Origin: Bromus sterilis
Lineage: Eukaryota > Streptophyta > Magnoliopsida > Poales > Poaceae
Length of the DNA: 64,000 nucleotides
NCBI GenBank assembly: GCA_950022295.1
Contig: OX465598.1
Coordinates: 343,865,324-343,929,323 of the forward strand
Reading direction: 5' to 3'
Part shown: positions 25,739 to 36,016 of the stretch, piece after piece
How positions within the stretch are numbered: position 1 is the stretch's first letter
Layout of the letters: each line of letters opens with the position of its first letter
Program-made: the position numbers and the translations under genes
The notes under the pieces: generated by a model
Database searches by the model: none
What the model saw: the letters and a program-made list of their open reading frames with translations, nothing else
What the model was told of the DNA's origin: nothing

Positions 25739-28543
25739 CATGGTTTATTCATACTTAATCTCGATGGTGACGTGAGTCACGTTAACAATATTGAGGCCAA
25801 AAGATTGAAGAATAATGAAGATCACATGATGATGTGGCATTGCCGACTTGGTCGTATTGGTGTAAAACGCATGGAGAAGCTCCATAAGGATGGACTTCTT
25901 GACTCATTGGATTTTGGATCCCTTGATACATGTGAACAATGCCTCATGGGCAAAATGACAAGGACTCCATTCAATGGTGTGATGGAGCGTGCGGATGTCT
26001 TATTGGGGATCATACACACGGATGTGTGTGGACCCATGAACGTCCCCACTCGCAATGATCTTTGTTACTTCGTGACCTTTACTGATGACTTGAGTAGATA
26101 TGGGTATATTTACTTGATGAAGCACAAGTCTGAAACCTTTGAAAAGTTCAAGGAATTTCAGAATGAGGTCGAAAATCAACTCGGAAGGAAAATCAAGCAC
26201 CTTCAATCGGATCGAGGTGGCGAGTATTTGAGTCACGAGTTTGGCAATCATCTGAAGTCTTGTGGCATAGTACCACAGCTTACGCCGGCAGGCACACCTC
26301 AGAGAAACGGTGTAGCTGAGCGACGTAATCGAACCCTATTGGATAGTGTACGATCGATGATGTCTCATACTGATTTGCCTGTGTCATTCTGGGGGTATGC
26401 ATTAGAAACCGCCATTCATATTCTTAATAGGGCACCATCCAAATCCGTAAAGACAACACCATTTGAAGAATGGCATGGCACTAAACCTGAGTTGTCTCAC
26501 CTGAAGATTTGGGGTTGTGAGGCTTATGTTAGGAAACTACAGCCTGACAAACTTGAATCCAAGGCGGATAAGTGCATCTTTGTGGGCTATCCCAAGGAAA
26601 CTTGTGGGTACACCTTCTACAACAAGTCTGACAGCAAAACGTTTGTTGCCAAGACGGGACACTTTCTTGAGAAGGAGTTTCTCGCGAAAGAGTTGAGTGG
26701 GAGGAAAATAGACCTCGATGAAGTAACTGACCAATCACTCCAATTGGATGAAATGGCTACGGAATTTGTTCTGGAACCATCTTCCACAGTGGGAGTTGAA
26801 GAGAATGGCCAGAACGACATTCATAACGATCATGACATTCACGATGATCATGATGAGAATGAAGAGGAACCTTTTATGCCCCGTAGGTCATCAAGAGTCC
26901 GTCAACCTACTGAGTTTTACGGACAGCTTGTGAATGCAATCTCGGCTGTTGAGTCGGATGAACCTACGAGTTACAAAGAAGAAATGGAGGGACCCGAGTC
27001 CGAGAAATGGCTTGAAGCCATGAAATCCGAAATAGACTCCATGTACACCAACAAAGTATGGACTTTGGTGGATATTCCCGAGGACCGCAAGGCCGTCGAG
27101 AATAAATGGATTTTCAAGAAAAAGACTGACGCAGACGGAAACGTATCTGTCTACAAAGCTCGACTTGTCGCGAAGGGTTTCCGACAAATTCAAGGAGTTG
27201 ACTACGAGGAGACGTTCTCTTCAGTAGCGATGATAAAGTCTATTCGGATCCTACTAGCAATAGCTGCATATCATGATTACGAGATATGGCAGATGGATGT
27301 GAAAACTGCATTCCTAAATGGCAACATTGAGGAAGAGTTGTATATGATGCAACCAGAGGGGTTTGTCGATCCAAGGAATGCTGGTAAGGTTTGCAAGCTT
27401 CAACGGTCCATCTATGGGTTGAAGCAAGCATCTCGGAGCTGGAATCTTCGATTTGACGAGGTCATTAAAGCTTTTGGATTTGTCCAAAACGTCGAAGAGT
27501 TTTGCGTCTATAAGAAACTGAGTGGGAGCTCTGTAGCATTCCTTGTGTTATATGTAGATGACATATTACTAATAGGGAACGATAAGAAATTCTTAGAGGA
27601 AGTGAAGGAATATCTGAATGGACAATTTTCCATGAAGGACCTAGGTGAAGCTGCGTACATACTGGGGATTAAGATCTATAGAGATAGACCTAATCGGAGG
27701 TTGGCCTTGAGTCAGAATACTTATATTGACAAGATTTTGAAAAGGTTCAAAATGGATGACTCCAAGAGAGGTCTCTTGCCAGTTATAAAAGGTGTCAAAC
27801 TAAGCGTGACTCAATGCCCGACCACAGCTAAAGAGAAAGAGGAGATGTCCTCAAAGCCCTATGCCTCAGCCATAGGTTCTCTCATGTATGCTATGTTATG
27901 TACCAGACCGGATTTAGCGCTGGCCATTAGTATGACTAATCGCTACCAGAGTAATCTGGGAATGGCCCATTGGACAGCAGTGAAGAACATCCTTAAGTAC
28001 TTGAGAAGAACCAAGGATCTCTTTCTTGTTTATGGAGGAGTTGATGAGGAGCTCACCGTAAAGGGTTACGTTGACGCAGGCCTCGGCTCAGACCTAGATG
28101 ACTCGAAGTCCCAGACGGGATATGTTTTCATGTTGAACGGAGGCGTGATTAGCTGGAGGAGCGGCAAACAGTCAGTCGTCGCTCAATCTTCAATGGAGTC
28201 GGAGTATATTGCCGCTTGCGAAGCGTCAAACGAGGCGCTGTGGCTGAAGAAGTTCGTGATCGAGCTTGGCGTCTTTCCCAGTTGCACTGACCCCGTGGGA
28301 ATCTTCTGCGACAACACGGGTGCCATTGCTAACGCGAAGGAGCCAAGAACTCACTCTACAGCCAAGCACATCCTCCGAAAGTTCCATGTGACGCGAGACT
28401 ACGTCAGGGATGGACACACTAGGATTCACAAGATACATACGGATCTGAACGCAGCAGACCCGATGACTAAACCTCTTCCACAGGGCAAGTTTGAAGAACA
28501 CCGAGAGACCATTGGTGTTAGATACATACCTGATGTAAACTAG
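25739..28543 (+). CDS. A pol region: integrase, reverse transcriptase, RNase H (Copia order)
   Basis: Open for more than 920 codons to the stop at 28541-28543, in frame with the upstream gag-protease part beyond the TAG at 25736. In order: a GAG-pre-integrase segment ('MMMWHCRLGRIG'), an integrase with acidic residues at 26021, 26210 and 26318 (D-x35-E spacing; 'SDRGGEYLS', 'NGVAERRNRTLL'), an RT with 'YVDD' at 27551-27562, and a C-terminal RNase H ('SQTGYVFMLNGG', 'SSMESEYIAACEA'). Integrase before RT is diagnostic of Copia. No disabling mutation is seen after 25738. Natural expression would have required readthrough from gag, which is broken here. Confidence 0.92.
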   Translation, partial: HGLFILNLDGDVSHVNNIEAKRLKNNEDHMMMWHCRLGRIGVKRMEKLHKDGLLDSLDFGSLDTCEQCLMGKMTRTPFNGVMERADVLLGIIHTDVCGPMNVPTRNDLCYFVTFTDDLSRYGYIYLMKHKSETFEKFKEFQNEVENQLGRKIKHLQSDRGGEYLSHEFGNHLKSCGIVPQLTPAGTPQRNGVAERRNRTLLDSVRSMMSHTDLPVSFWGYALETAIHILNRAPSKSVKTTPFEEWHGTKPELSHLKIWGCEAYVRKLQPDKLESKADKCIFVGYPKETCGYTFYNKSDSKTFVAKTGHFLEKEFLAKELSGRKIDLDEVTDQSLQLDEMATEFVLEPSSTVGVEENGQNDIHNDHDIHDDHDENEEEPFMPRRSSRVRQPTEFYGQLVNAISAVESDEPTSYKEEMEGPESEKWLEAMKSEIDSMYTNKVWTLVDIPEDRKAVENKWIFKKKTDADGNVSVYKARLVAKGFRQIQGVDYEETFSSVAMIKSIRILLAIAAYHDYEIWQMDVKTAFLNGNIEEELYMMQPEGFVDPRNAGKVCKLQRSIYGLKQASRSWNLRFDEVIKAFGFVQNVEEFCVYKKLSGSSVAFLVLYVDDILLIGNDKKFLEEVKEYLNGQFSMKDLGEAAYILGIKIYRDRPNRRLALSQNTYIDKILKRFKMDDSKRGLLPVIKGVKLSVTQCPTTAKEKEEMSSKPYASAIGSLMYAMLCTRPDLALAISMTNRYQSNLGMAHWTAVKNILKYLRRTKDLFLVYGGVDEELTVKGYVDAGLGSDLDDSKSQTGYVFMLNGGVISWRSGKQSVVAQSSMESEYIAACEASNEALWLKKFVIELGVFPSCTDPVGIFCDNTGAIANAKEPRTHSTAKHILRKFHVTRDYVRDGHTRIHKIHTDLNAADPMTKPLPQGKFEEHRETIGVRYIPDVN

Positions 28544-28574
28544 TGTAATTTGTACTCTAGTGCAAGTGGGAGAC

Positions 28575-30293
28575 TGTTGGATATGTGCCCTAGAGACAAA
28601 TTAATAAAGATATTTTTCACATATCCGTTTTGTTCATAATACGTTTTATACGGTGCTATAACTGTATTACTTGGAAATACTAATACAGGTGTAGTATAAA
28701 ACATGGTCCGTAGTTTAACTCGGGTAAACTATCTCATTGGGCAATTGATTGATCAAGCTTTCCTGATCATGGCGACACTTAAGTCCATTGACAATGAGGT
28801 CATATCATTAGGGGAATGATGTGATGGACAGACACCCACCTAAAGTAATGCAATGTGATCGAGTCACATAGTTCAGCGTTGCTATGACTTTGAAACGTAT
28901 GGCTTAGTCCTTAGACCGTAATGATCATACGTAATCACGATCTATGAGGAGACTTTGATTTGTATCCCACCGCCTGACTGAAATATGCTGGCTATAACGG
29001 AGCACTTTGGGTATTCCGAAATAGATGGTTGATGAGTATGTTAATAGATCAAAGCGGGATTTGTCAGTCCTTGTGACAGGACAGGTACTCTGGGCCCACT
29101 CGGTGATATTGCATCAACCCCTTGCAAGGACGTGACTAGGTCACAAGAGATGCAATGATCATGGACGAGAGAAGTTGTTTGTCGTGAACGAGATGTGAAC
29201 ACGGTATGTGGGATACCGACGATCAAACCTCGGACAAACAAAGTACCGCAGAACAAAGGGATTACGTCGTATCGTTAACGGTTTCCAAAAGCGATCGAAG
29301 CTCATTCGATGGAAGCGCAGGGGCTGTCAAGGATTGTAACCAGGTCCAACTGACTAGTCATTGGTCCATGAGAAGAGTCTCGACCATGTCTGCTGTTTCC
29401 CGGACCGTTAGGGTGTTACACTTAAGGGCAATCGATGCATAGGACAGTTACGGGATCAATCGGTGAAATAGGAGAAATCACCGGAATAGTTCCGGAGGAG
29501 GACGGAATGGTTTCCGGACATTTTGAATAGTTCAAAATAAAGTTTAATTGTTTTAATAATGTTTTTATTATTTAATTATCTGAATTAAATATTTAAAACT
29601 TATTAAATAAATAAAATAATGGAAAAAAGGCTATATGGGCCTTAGAGGCCCATTAGGGGAGGAGGGGGTTCCCCCCCTTGGGCTTGGCGCCAAGGGGTGG
29701 GGCCCAACCCCCCCTTGGCCGGCGCACCCCTCCCCCCTTGGGGGTTTAGTCCCACATGGGGGAGGGAAGAGGGATCACACCCCCCCTTGGCCTTTATATA
29801 GAGGGGTAGACCCCCCCCCCCTTTTTCCACACAACAATTGATCTCCTTTTTCTTCCTTCTCCTTTTCCGGAAGTGGACTCCCCTTGTTTGGAGTATGCAC
29901 CAGGATTGGAGTTCTCCACCATAAGGCAGGCCGTCGCTCTGCCGGAGTCGGGATCCGTAGCCGTCTTTCTTCCGCTGCTCGCCTGGTTCGGAGCCCGGGA
30001 GGAACATCGATTGTGTCGTACGTGTATAATCCCTTCGAGGCATTACACCTGTGGTGCTGCTTCGTCGCTGGAGGTTTGTCGGGAGTCATCCTCTCCGGTG
30101 GTGGTCTTCTACACGACAGGGAGGTCGTAGTTCTGAGTCTACGCCAACCACGTTCGTAAGAACGTTTCCTTCTTTCGGTCTTCAAAGGTATGAACACCGA
30201 TTCCCTCCGTTACTTTACATCGCCATAGCATAGATCTTGGGTTCGGGTACCGTAGGTGTGAAAAATTTGTGTTTTCTGCCCCGTATCCCAACA
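28575..30293 (+). repeat. 3' LTR of A
   Basis: 1,719 bp copy of 13485-15197 with scattered substitutions and a longer C-run near 29812-29821. It is followed by a second primer-binding site instead of host sequence. Confidence 0.92.
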
Positions 30294-30690
30294 GTGGTAT
30301 CAGAGCTAGCTATGCGTAGATGTATTGTACGGATAGAACACATCTAGGATGTGGGCATCGAATCTTCATTCGTTGCCCTCCCACGTGTACTCATTCAGCA
30401 TTGCGACAATGTTTGATGAAGCGGCCCCCAACCGACCTTACGCGTTTACGCGAGACTGGTTCCACGCTTGACATATGGCTTGTACCATATAAAGTGGCTG
30501 GGGGGGTGTCTGTCTCTCTGCATTAGCGATGCGAAGATGTTTGCAACGGAGGGCCCCGACAGGGGTGTAATAGAGACGAATAAGAGACGGTGTTGTGGCA
30601 TGTTTTTTCGCAGGATAGAAATCGGTTCTCTCTCTCGAAACCCCTAGCAGCCACGTAAAACTTGCACAAGCTAAAGTAGAAAGGCGTTTT
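30294..30690 (+). repeat. Partial second copy of A's 5' interior
   Basis: It matches 15198-15594 almost base for base, starting with the primer-binding site and ending at 'aaaggcgtttt'. The sequence beyond is unrelated to A. This implies a former LTR-internal-LTR-internal tandem that later lost its right end. Confidence 0.88.
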
Positions 30691-31206
30691 CTATCTTGCA
30701 GTCCACTATATACAGCCTCCCCTTTCCGTTGATACAAATGCATAATGCTTAGTAGCGGACGTAAGACTCGCGGGTATGCTAGATACTCACCTTTGCTTTA
30801 TTTCCCCCTTTGTGTTTTGCCTGATCGGCCGCTGCAGTCGACTTTGGAGCCCAGGAGCAGGAGTACCCCGGAGGCGGATACTACTACGTCGAGACCCCCG
30901 CTGACCAGGACCAGGAGTAGTTTCGGAGGCTCCCAGGCAGGAGGCCTTGCCTTTTCGATCTGTATCTCTGATGTTATTTGTGCTAGCCTTCTGAAGGCAA
31001 AACTTGACTAACTATGTCTGTACTCAGATATTATGGCTTGTATAACTTATGCATTCGGGTCCGCGTGACCCCCTTTATTGTAGCATATTGGTTTATCCTT
31101 TTGTGTTTAGTGTTGTGCTGTGATATTCTCACCGTGGCACCCTAATCTCAGCCGTGTACCCTGCGTGTATGATTACTGTACACGGATTGATTTTAGGGGC
31201 GTCACA
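30691..31206 (+). repeat. Right end of solo LTR Z
   Basis: Non-A sequence from the deletion breakpoint to the Z terminus GGGGCGTCACA. It contains a pyrimidine tract plus GCTGCAG followed by a short frame reading 'QEYPGGGYYYVETPADQ' that stops at about 30920. Confidence 0.6.
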
Positions 31207-31211
31207 ACGTG

Positions 31212-34049
31212 TAGAAAATATTAGTAGTCAACTAGGCTACAGCTAGTCTAAGCATGGGCTGCAACCTTTGGCCAATCAGAAGCCACCACATTTTAGAAGC
31301 ACAGTGCAGCAGGGAGTGGGCAACCATACCAGTGATCTCATATTTAGAGGGGGAGGTGGGGAGTACGCACCACCAGACTTTCACCGCCTCCAACTCTTCT
31401 CCAAGAAGCCAGACCAAGTTTCCCTTTCTCAGTAGCACCCGTCTTCTGTCCACAACCAACAAATCCAAGATCAATAACTGAAGATGGTGACTTGAAGAAA
31501 ATCATCACTTGGATGAAGGGGACAGACTGGAACAAAAACCAGCCTGCTAAAGGGGATTCTGGGAGTAGGAGAAGCACTAGCAGTACTAGCACCAGATCAA
31601 AAGAGTAAAGGTGAGTTCTTGCTCTAGCTTTAATTTTCCCCTCACACAAAGGTTACACAGGAGCACCACACTATTAAATCACAAAGATGCACAAAAATGC
31701 ATAGTACACATTTATCCCAGATCTTGAGAATAAGTAGACAAGGGAGAAGAGTGGATTGAGATTTAAGCTAACTAAAATAAAATGGACCATGATGTGCATA
31801 CAAGTTCACAGGGGCAACATCTCATAATGTGTACAGTGGGTTTCAGCTTCATAGCACTTGTGACACAGCAAAGGAAATCACAACTCTTAGAAGTTAGCAT
31901 CAGGATGTACACAGAGGAGATACACCCCAAGTAAAATAAAATGGATCACAATATACAGGTAGCAGTAGTACATCCAAATCTTGCACAAGTTTGGGCTTGC
32001 TCACACACACACATAGGGGAAATTTAATTTACTAATACTGGAGCAAATCTTGAACACGAGAAAATTAAAAAGAGGGGATGAACACCACTCACCTTGCACT
32101 GGAGCTCTGTTCTGCGCCATCCAGCAGCACGGCCGCGACCTAAGCCGGCAGCTCCAGCGAGGAACACCACCCCAACCTGAGCCGAACCCGCAAACCAAAA
32201 GAAAGCAGAGGAGATTAGAGCGTTGGGGCTGAGATCCATGGGGAAAATATGGGAATAAAACTAGGGGAGAAGCAGGGTTAGGGATCCAGCGGCGGCATCC
32301 TTTTCGTCCAAGCGGCGTCCGGAAGGGGATCGATCTGGGCAAAGGGAAAGAAGAATGAGGAAGGAGAGGAGGCGTGTGCTAGCTGGACTAGTACTACTTG
32401 TGTGGCTCGGTTCAGAATTGGTACTAGCTGGTACGAGTACTACAAAAGAGAAAGAGACTCTAGCCTAATCCAAAACAACACGGGCACTTCCTGGCTACTA
32501 GTACTAATCACTTAGGTGCACATCTACTAATTATCACTCTAAATATATCTACAAAGGCTAGCTTAGTAAAAAGAAATACTAGATAAAATATAGGGAAATA
32601 CAATTAATAGTAGGATGACCACACTGCATCGGTGTATTTATTTATTTAGTTTAGTTATTCTTTTGACTTAGTCTTGGTATATATATTCGTCGACCTGCAG
32701 GAAGCGAGCAAAATCTGGAGAAGAAGGAACTACAGAAGCAGATTGAGTCCGGGTTTGAGTATAAAAACTCAGGCAAGATTTTCATTGATCATGCTGAGTA
32801 GAATTATTTTCCCTAAGAAAACTATTTTCTACTATATCTTATCATCAACATGCATAAAATGATTTTGGAATAATTTATGTGTCGAATGGACTGATGGCGG
32901 GTTAACTGATGGAGCAGTTAATCTACCAGTTTTATTTTTTTATTTGTTGGGTAGAGGGTGCCCGAGATGGATATAATAGAAGATGGGACCCTCTACATAT
33001 GGCTATCATATTAGGATAAATAAACTTTCACTTGTATTTGTTTACCGTATAAAAATCGTATCGACCACATGCCTTCCTAATAAATGGCAGGCAAGGCCTA
33101 CTACTTATTTAGTCATTTTACTATCCACATGTAGTAGTAGGTTGGGTGATGAATTCCCAAGCTAATGTCGGATGGGTGCATTAGTGATGAGTGTCAAGTG
33201 TCTCTGCTTGATACAACGACTAGGGAACACCTAGCCGGGTGGAAGTACGATGTGCTAATGAGAAAAAGCTTTGAACTCTGACTAGGTCTCGCATACGATG
33301 AATTGTGAGAGCAATAAAAATCAGAGTTCATGTGGGTAAAGTGATACAGCCTGCGCAGTGCTAAACTAAATCATGATCATGCCCGTCTCTTGGATTGGGG
33401 ACTACGGGAACCTATTGTTGGTTCATATTCGAAATATGAGTGATTTATATTCTTTCTTAAATTGAACTGGACTTTTCTACAACAAAACTTATTTCAAAAA
33501 GTGTTGAGTTGAAGTAGGACTTGTTGAATCATTGACACAGATTCATGAGTGTTTGCATTCCGTTATATATGCTTGCTGAGTACTTTGTACTCACTCTTGC
33601 TATTATCCCCCTTTTCTTAGAGCAAAGCTTGTATGAGATGCCTACTGGACCATGTGCAGAGAGCAATGATGATGGCTACTACTATACCGAAGATCTTAAT
33701 GTGGAACCAACTAGTGATATGTATGACCTGGAGGCCACGTATGGTAGTTGGGACGAATAAATACCTTATGATCTAAAGCTATGTAATTCAGGAACTTCCT
33801 TAGCACCACCTGTCTAGTGTTGCTAGTTAAAAACTCCAGTATTAGGAGATGTAATAATTTGGCAGACTTGTGAGAAGCCTACTTGAGACTTATAGCCCTG
33901 CGTGGCAATTGTAATATAAATGACCATCTCTAGCTATTTCCCTGTTGCACATCTCTGACATGGATTATTATTTGACAAATGTGATTTTGTCAAGAAATAA
34001 TCTAAGGACTAGTGTCATTACCCATTTGCTAATGACACGGGTCGTCACA
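31212..34049 (+). repeat. Right part of solo LTR Y
   Basis: About 2.8 kb without a gene. It contains a small ORF (to 33760; 'DDGYYYTEDL', acidic and Tyr-rich) behind a pyrimidine-rich 'tgctattatccccctttt'. It ends in GGGTCGTCACA. Confidence 0.6.
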
Positions 34050-34052
34050 TGT

Positions 34053-35470
34053 TGATACGTCCAAAACGTATATATAATTTCTGCTTGCTCCATGCTTCTT
34101 TTGTGTGATATTGCTATGATATTGATACACTTTCATACACTTTTGATCATATTTGAACTAACCTATTAACTCAGTGCACCCCAGTGCCAGTTCCTGTTTT
34201 CTGCTGTTTTTTTATTTCAGGTTTCCCCCATATTAAAAGTGCTCCAAAAAATCGGGAAAAATCAGATAAAAATCAGAGGGGGCCCACCTGGTACCTAGGC
34301 GGACAGTGGGCGCGGCCCAGGGCTTGGCCGCGCCGGGAGGCCGCCTAGGCGACCAGTGGCCCCCCTGGTGCCCCCTTTGGCTCCTATTTATTCTCCCATC
34401 GCAAAAACCCTTATTCCAGACCCCTTTTCTCCAGAAGCAATTCCGATCTCCGCCGCCATCGCCAACAAGCTTCGGGGGACCAGAATTCCTGTGCCGGCAC
34501 CCTGCCGGGACGGGGAAGTTCCCCCGGATTCATCTTCATCGACGTTGCTTCCTCCCTCCATGATGAGGCAGTAGTTCCTCCTCGGGGCTGAGGTTTTTAC
34601 CAGTAGCTATGTGGTCTTCTCTCTCTCCCATGATCTGATCTTGATTGTGATCATAGGCTATGTTAATCTAGGATGATCCCATGATGTTTCCCCTTCTTCT
34701 ATGTATTGGATTGATGTACTCACTTGATCTTATCTAGTATAATCCCCGAGACCATGGTGACAGCGGTCTATTGGACATGGGTTAGAAAAATATTTTCATG
34801 AGTGATTTCCTCTTTTGTGTGTTGATTGAAGATTGAGAGTCTCTTGGTGATTGTCTTTGATTATCCTTTAGATATGTTGTGGTGATTGTGGTACTCACTT
34901 TGGATGGCCGCGGTGACATTGAGAAATCCATAGATGAGAACTACGAACTCTGAGGTGTGCTTTTGTAGCCCTACACATTTCTCGTCCTCTCTTGACCACA
35001 AAGGAATGACCTCTGAGTACGTCTCCATTGCATGTTTTATGAGGAATATCATGTGATTAGACTATGTTAATGTTGTTGGGAGTTGCCACTAGTGAAAGTA
35101 TGAAGCCTAGGCCTTGTTTCCACCATTGCAATACCGTTTGCGCTCACGTTTACTACTTGTTTGCTTGCTGTACTTTTTATTACAGATTTATATTACCTTG
35201 CCTTGCTACACCTATCACCCATATTTTACCATCTCTTCGTTGAACTAGTGCACCTATACAACTCCTAGTTGTATTAGGTGTGTTGGGGACACAAGAGACT
35301 TCTTGTATCTTAATTGCAGGGTTGCTTGAGAGAGACCATCTTCAACCTCTACTTCCCTGAGTTCGATAAACCTTAGGTCATCCACTTGAGGGAAATTTCT
35401 GCTGTCCTGCAAACCTCTGCGCTTGAAGGCCCAACATAGTCTACAAGAATAGAAGCGTGCGTAGACATCA
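34053..35470 (+). repeat. 3' LTR of X
   Basis: 1,418 bp, TGATACGTCC...TAGACATCA, followed by the TSD AACGC. No primer-binding site follows, as expected for a 3' LTR. It is shorter than the 5' LTR by indels in the 'aaaaatcag/ggcccacctgg' area. Confidence 0.9.
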
Positions 35471-35475
35471 AACGC

Positions 35476-35932
35476 CACACATGCATGTACTTTCTTTTGT
35501 CTTATTCCCCTTGTCCTCATCCCCATGGAGCATCCTTGCCACCACTATATAAGGGGCAAGGCATGCCCACGGTGAGCGGATGATGGGTTCCCTCTCATTT
35601 CCCCCCTTCACACACACCTCTCTCCTTCACTCACGACTAGGAGGAGAAGAGGAGGAGCAAGAGTAGTAGAGTAGCAGTAGCTTAGCTAGCAGTAGCAAGT
35701 CAGCTCGGCCAGGAGCAAAGTAGCTAGTAGATACAGCTCAAGGAGCAACCTTGTATCAGATGTGCCTCATAGTCCAGACAGGAAGGCGTAGGGGTTTTAT
35801 CTCTACGGAGAGTCCTGAACCTGGGTACATCGCAGTGTTCCCAATCTCGCCTCCGGCACCAGCGACACTCACCTCGGCCTGTCCCCCTCTTTAGCCATCC
35901 CCATGGCATCTGCCGTTACATATCGACGGCAA
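35476..35932 (+). repeat. 3' LTR of element W, right part
   Basis: It continues the W LTR after the X insertion. It contains a TATA-like CTATATAAGG (35544-35553) followed by a CT-rich leader and 'agcagtagc' repeats, as expected for a U3/R junction. The 3' end is uncertain; I place it near the palindrome tgccgt...acggca that closes around 35932. Unrelated VDAC-like sequence begins soon after. Confidence 0.55.
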
Positions 35933-36016
35933 TATCTTATGTTCATTCGATGTGGCATTTCTTGATAACTAGTGAGCTGGCACGTCAGTCATTGACATAT
36001 AATTTGTTTCAATCAG

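Larger units (their letters stand above)
13485..30690 (+). mobile_element. Copia retrotransposon A (BARE/Angela style), with extra partial internal copy
   Basis: LTRs 13485-15197 and 28575-30293 (TGTTGGATATG...CCCAACA), primer-binding site TGGTATCAGAGC at 15199-15210, gag-pol on the plus strand and a purine-rich 'gcaagtgggagac' before the 3' LTR. After the 3' LTR the sequence does not return to Z. It repeats the primer-binding site and the first 397 bp of the interior (30294-30690), then stops abruptly. The left target bases CCGAT (13480-13484) have no partner on the right, so the right end was lost by deletion. The two LTRs differ at few sites by eye, so the insertion is recent. Confidence 0.88.
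10605..31206 (+). mobile_element. Solo LTR Z, inserted in Y
   Basis: Termini TGTAACACCC...GGGGCGTCACA, flanked by a perfect 5-bp TSD ACGTG (10600-10604 and 31207-31211). Its own sequence is 10605-13484 plus about 30691-31206 (about 3.4 kb minus a deletion). It contains a GC-rich block at 11.2-11.95 kb and two tyrosine/acidic short coding-like stretches (near 12760-12840 and 30848-30930). No primer-binding site or second LTR is seen. Confidence 0.78.
10308..34049 (+). mobile_element. Solo LTR Y, inserted at the 3' end of X's interior
   Basis: It begins TGTAACGACCCC and ends GGGTCGTCACA, so the termini form an 11-bp inverted repeat with one mismatch. Its own sequence is 10308-10604 plus 31212-34049 (about 3.1 kb). 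No part is repeated as a second LTR, so a solo LTR fits. The left flank reads GGATG. The right flank keeps only TG before X's 3' LTR, which would fit a TSD that lost three bases. The right part carries a short ORF ending at 33760 with a 'DDGYYYTEDL' motif. Confidence 0.65.
3381..35470 (+). mobile_element. LTR retrotransposon X (gag-only), outer shell of the nest
   Basis: The 5' LTR is 3381-4837 and the 3' LTR 34053-35470, both TGATACGTCC...ACATCA. The outer flanks carry a perfect 5-bp duplication, AACGC at 3376-3380 and 35471-35475, so the two LTRs belong to one insertion now 32 kb apart. The internal region starts with a tRNA-Asp-type primer-binding site at 4847 and ends with 'aattaagcttgggatg' at 10307, where Y is inserted. 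No protease, RT or integrase is seen in its own 5.5-kb interior, so it is non-autonomous. The gag type suggests the gypsy superfamily. Confidence 0.88.

Noticed and set aside
15199..30306. tRNA-like segments at primer-binding sites (4847, 15199, 22834, 30295)
   Set aside because: Only 12-18 bases complementary to tRNA 3' ends, positioned next to LTRs. No cloverleaf, so these are primer-binding sites and not tRNA genes.
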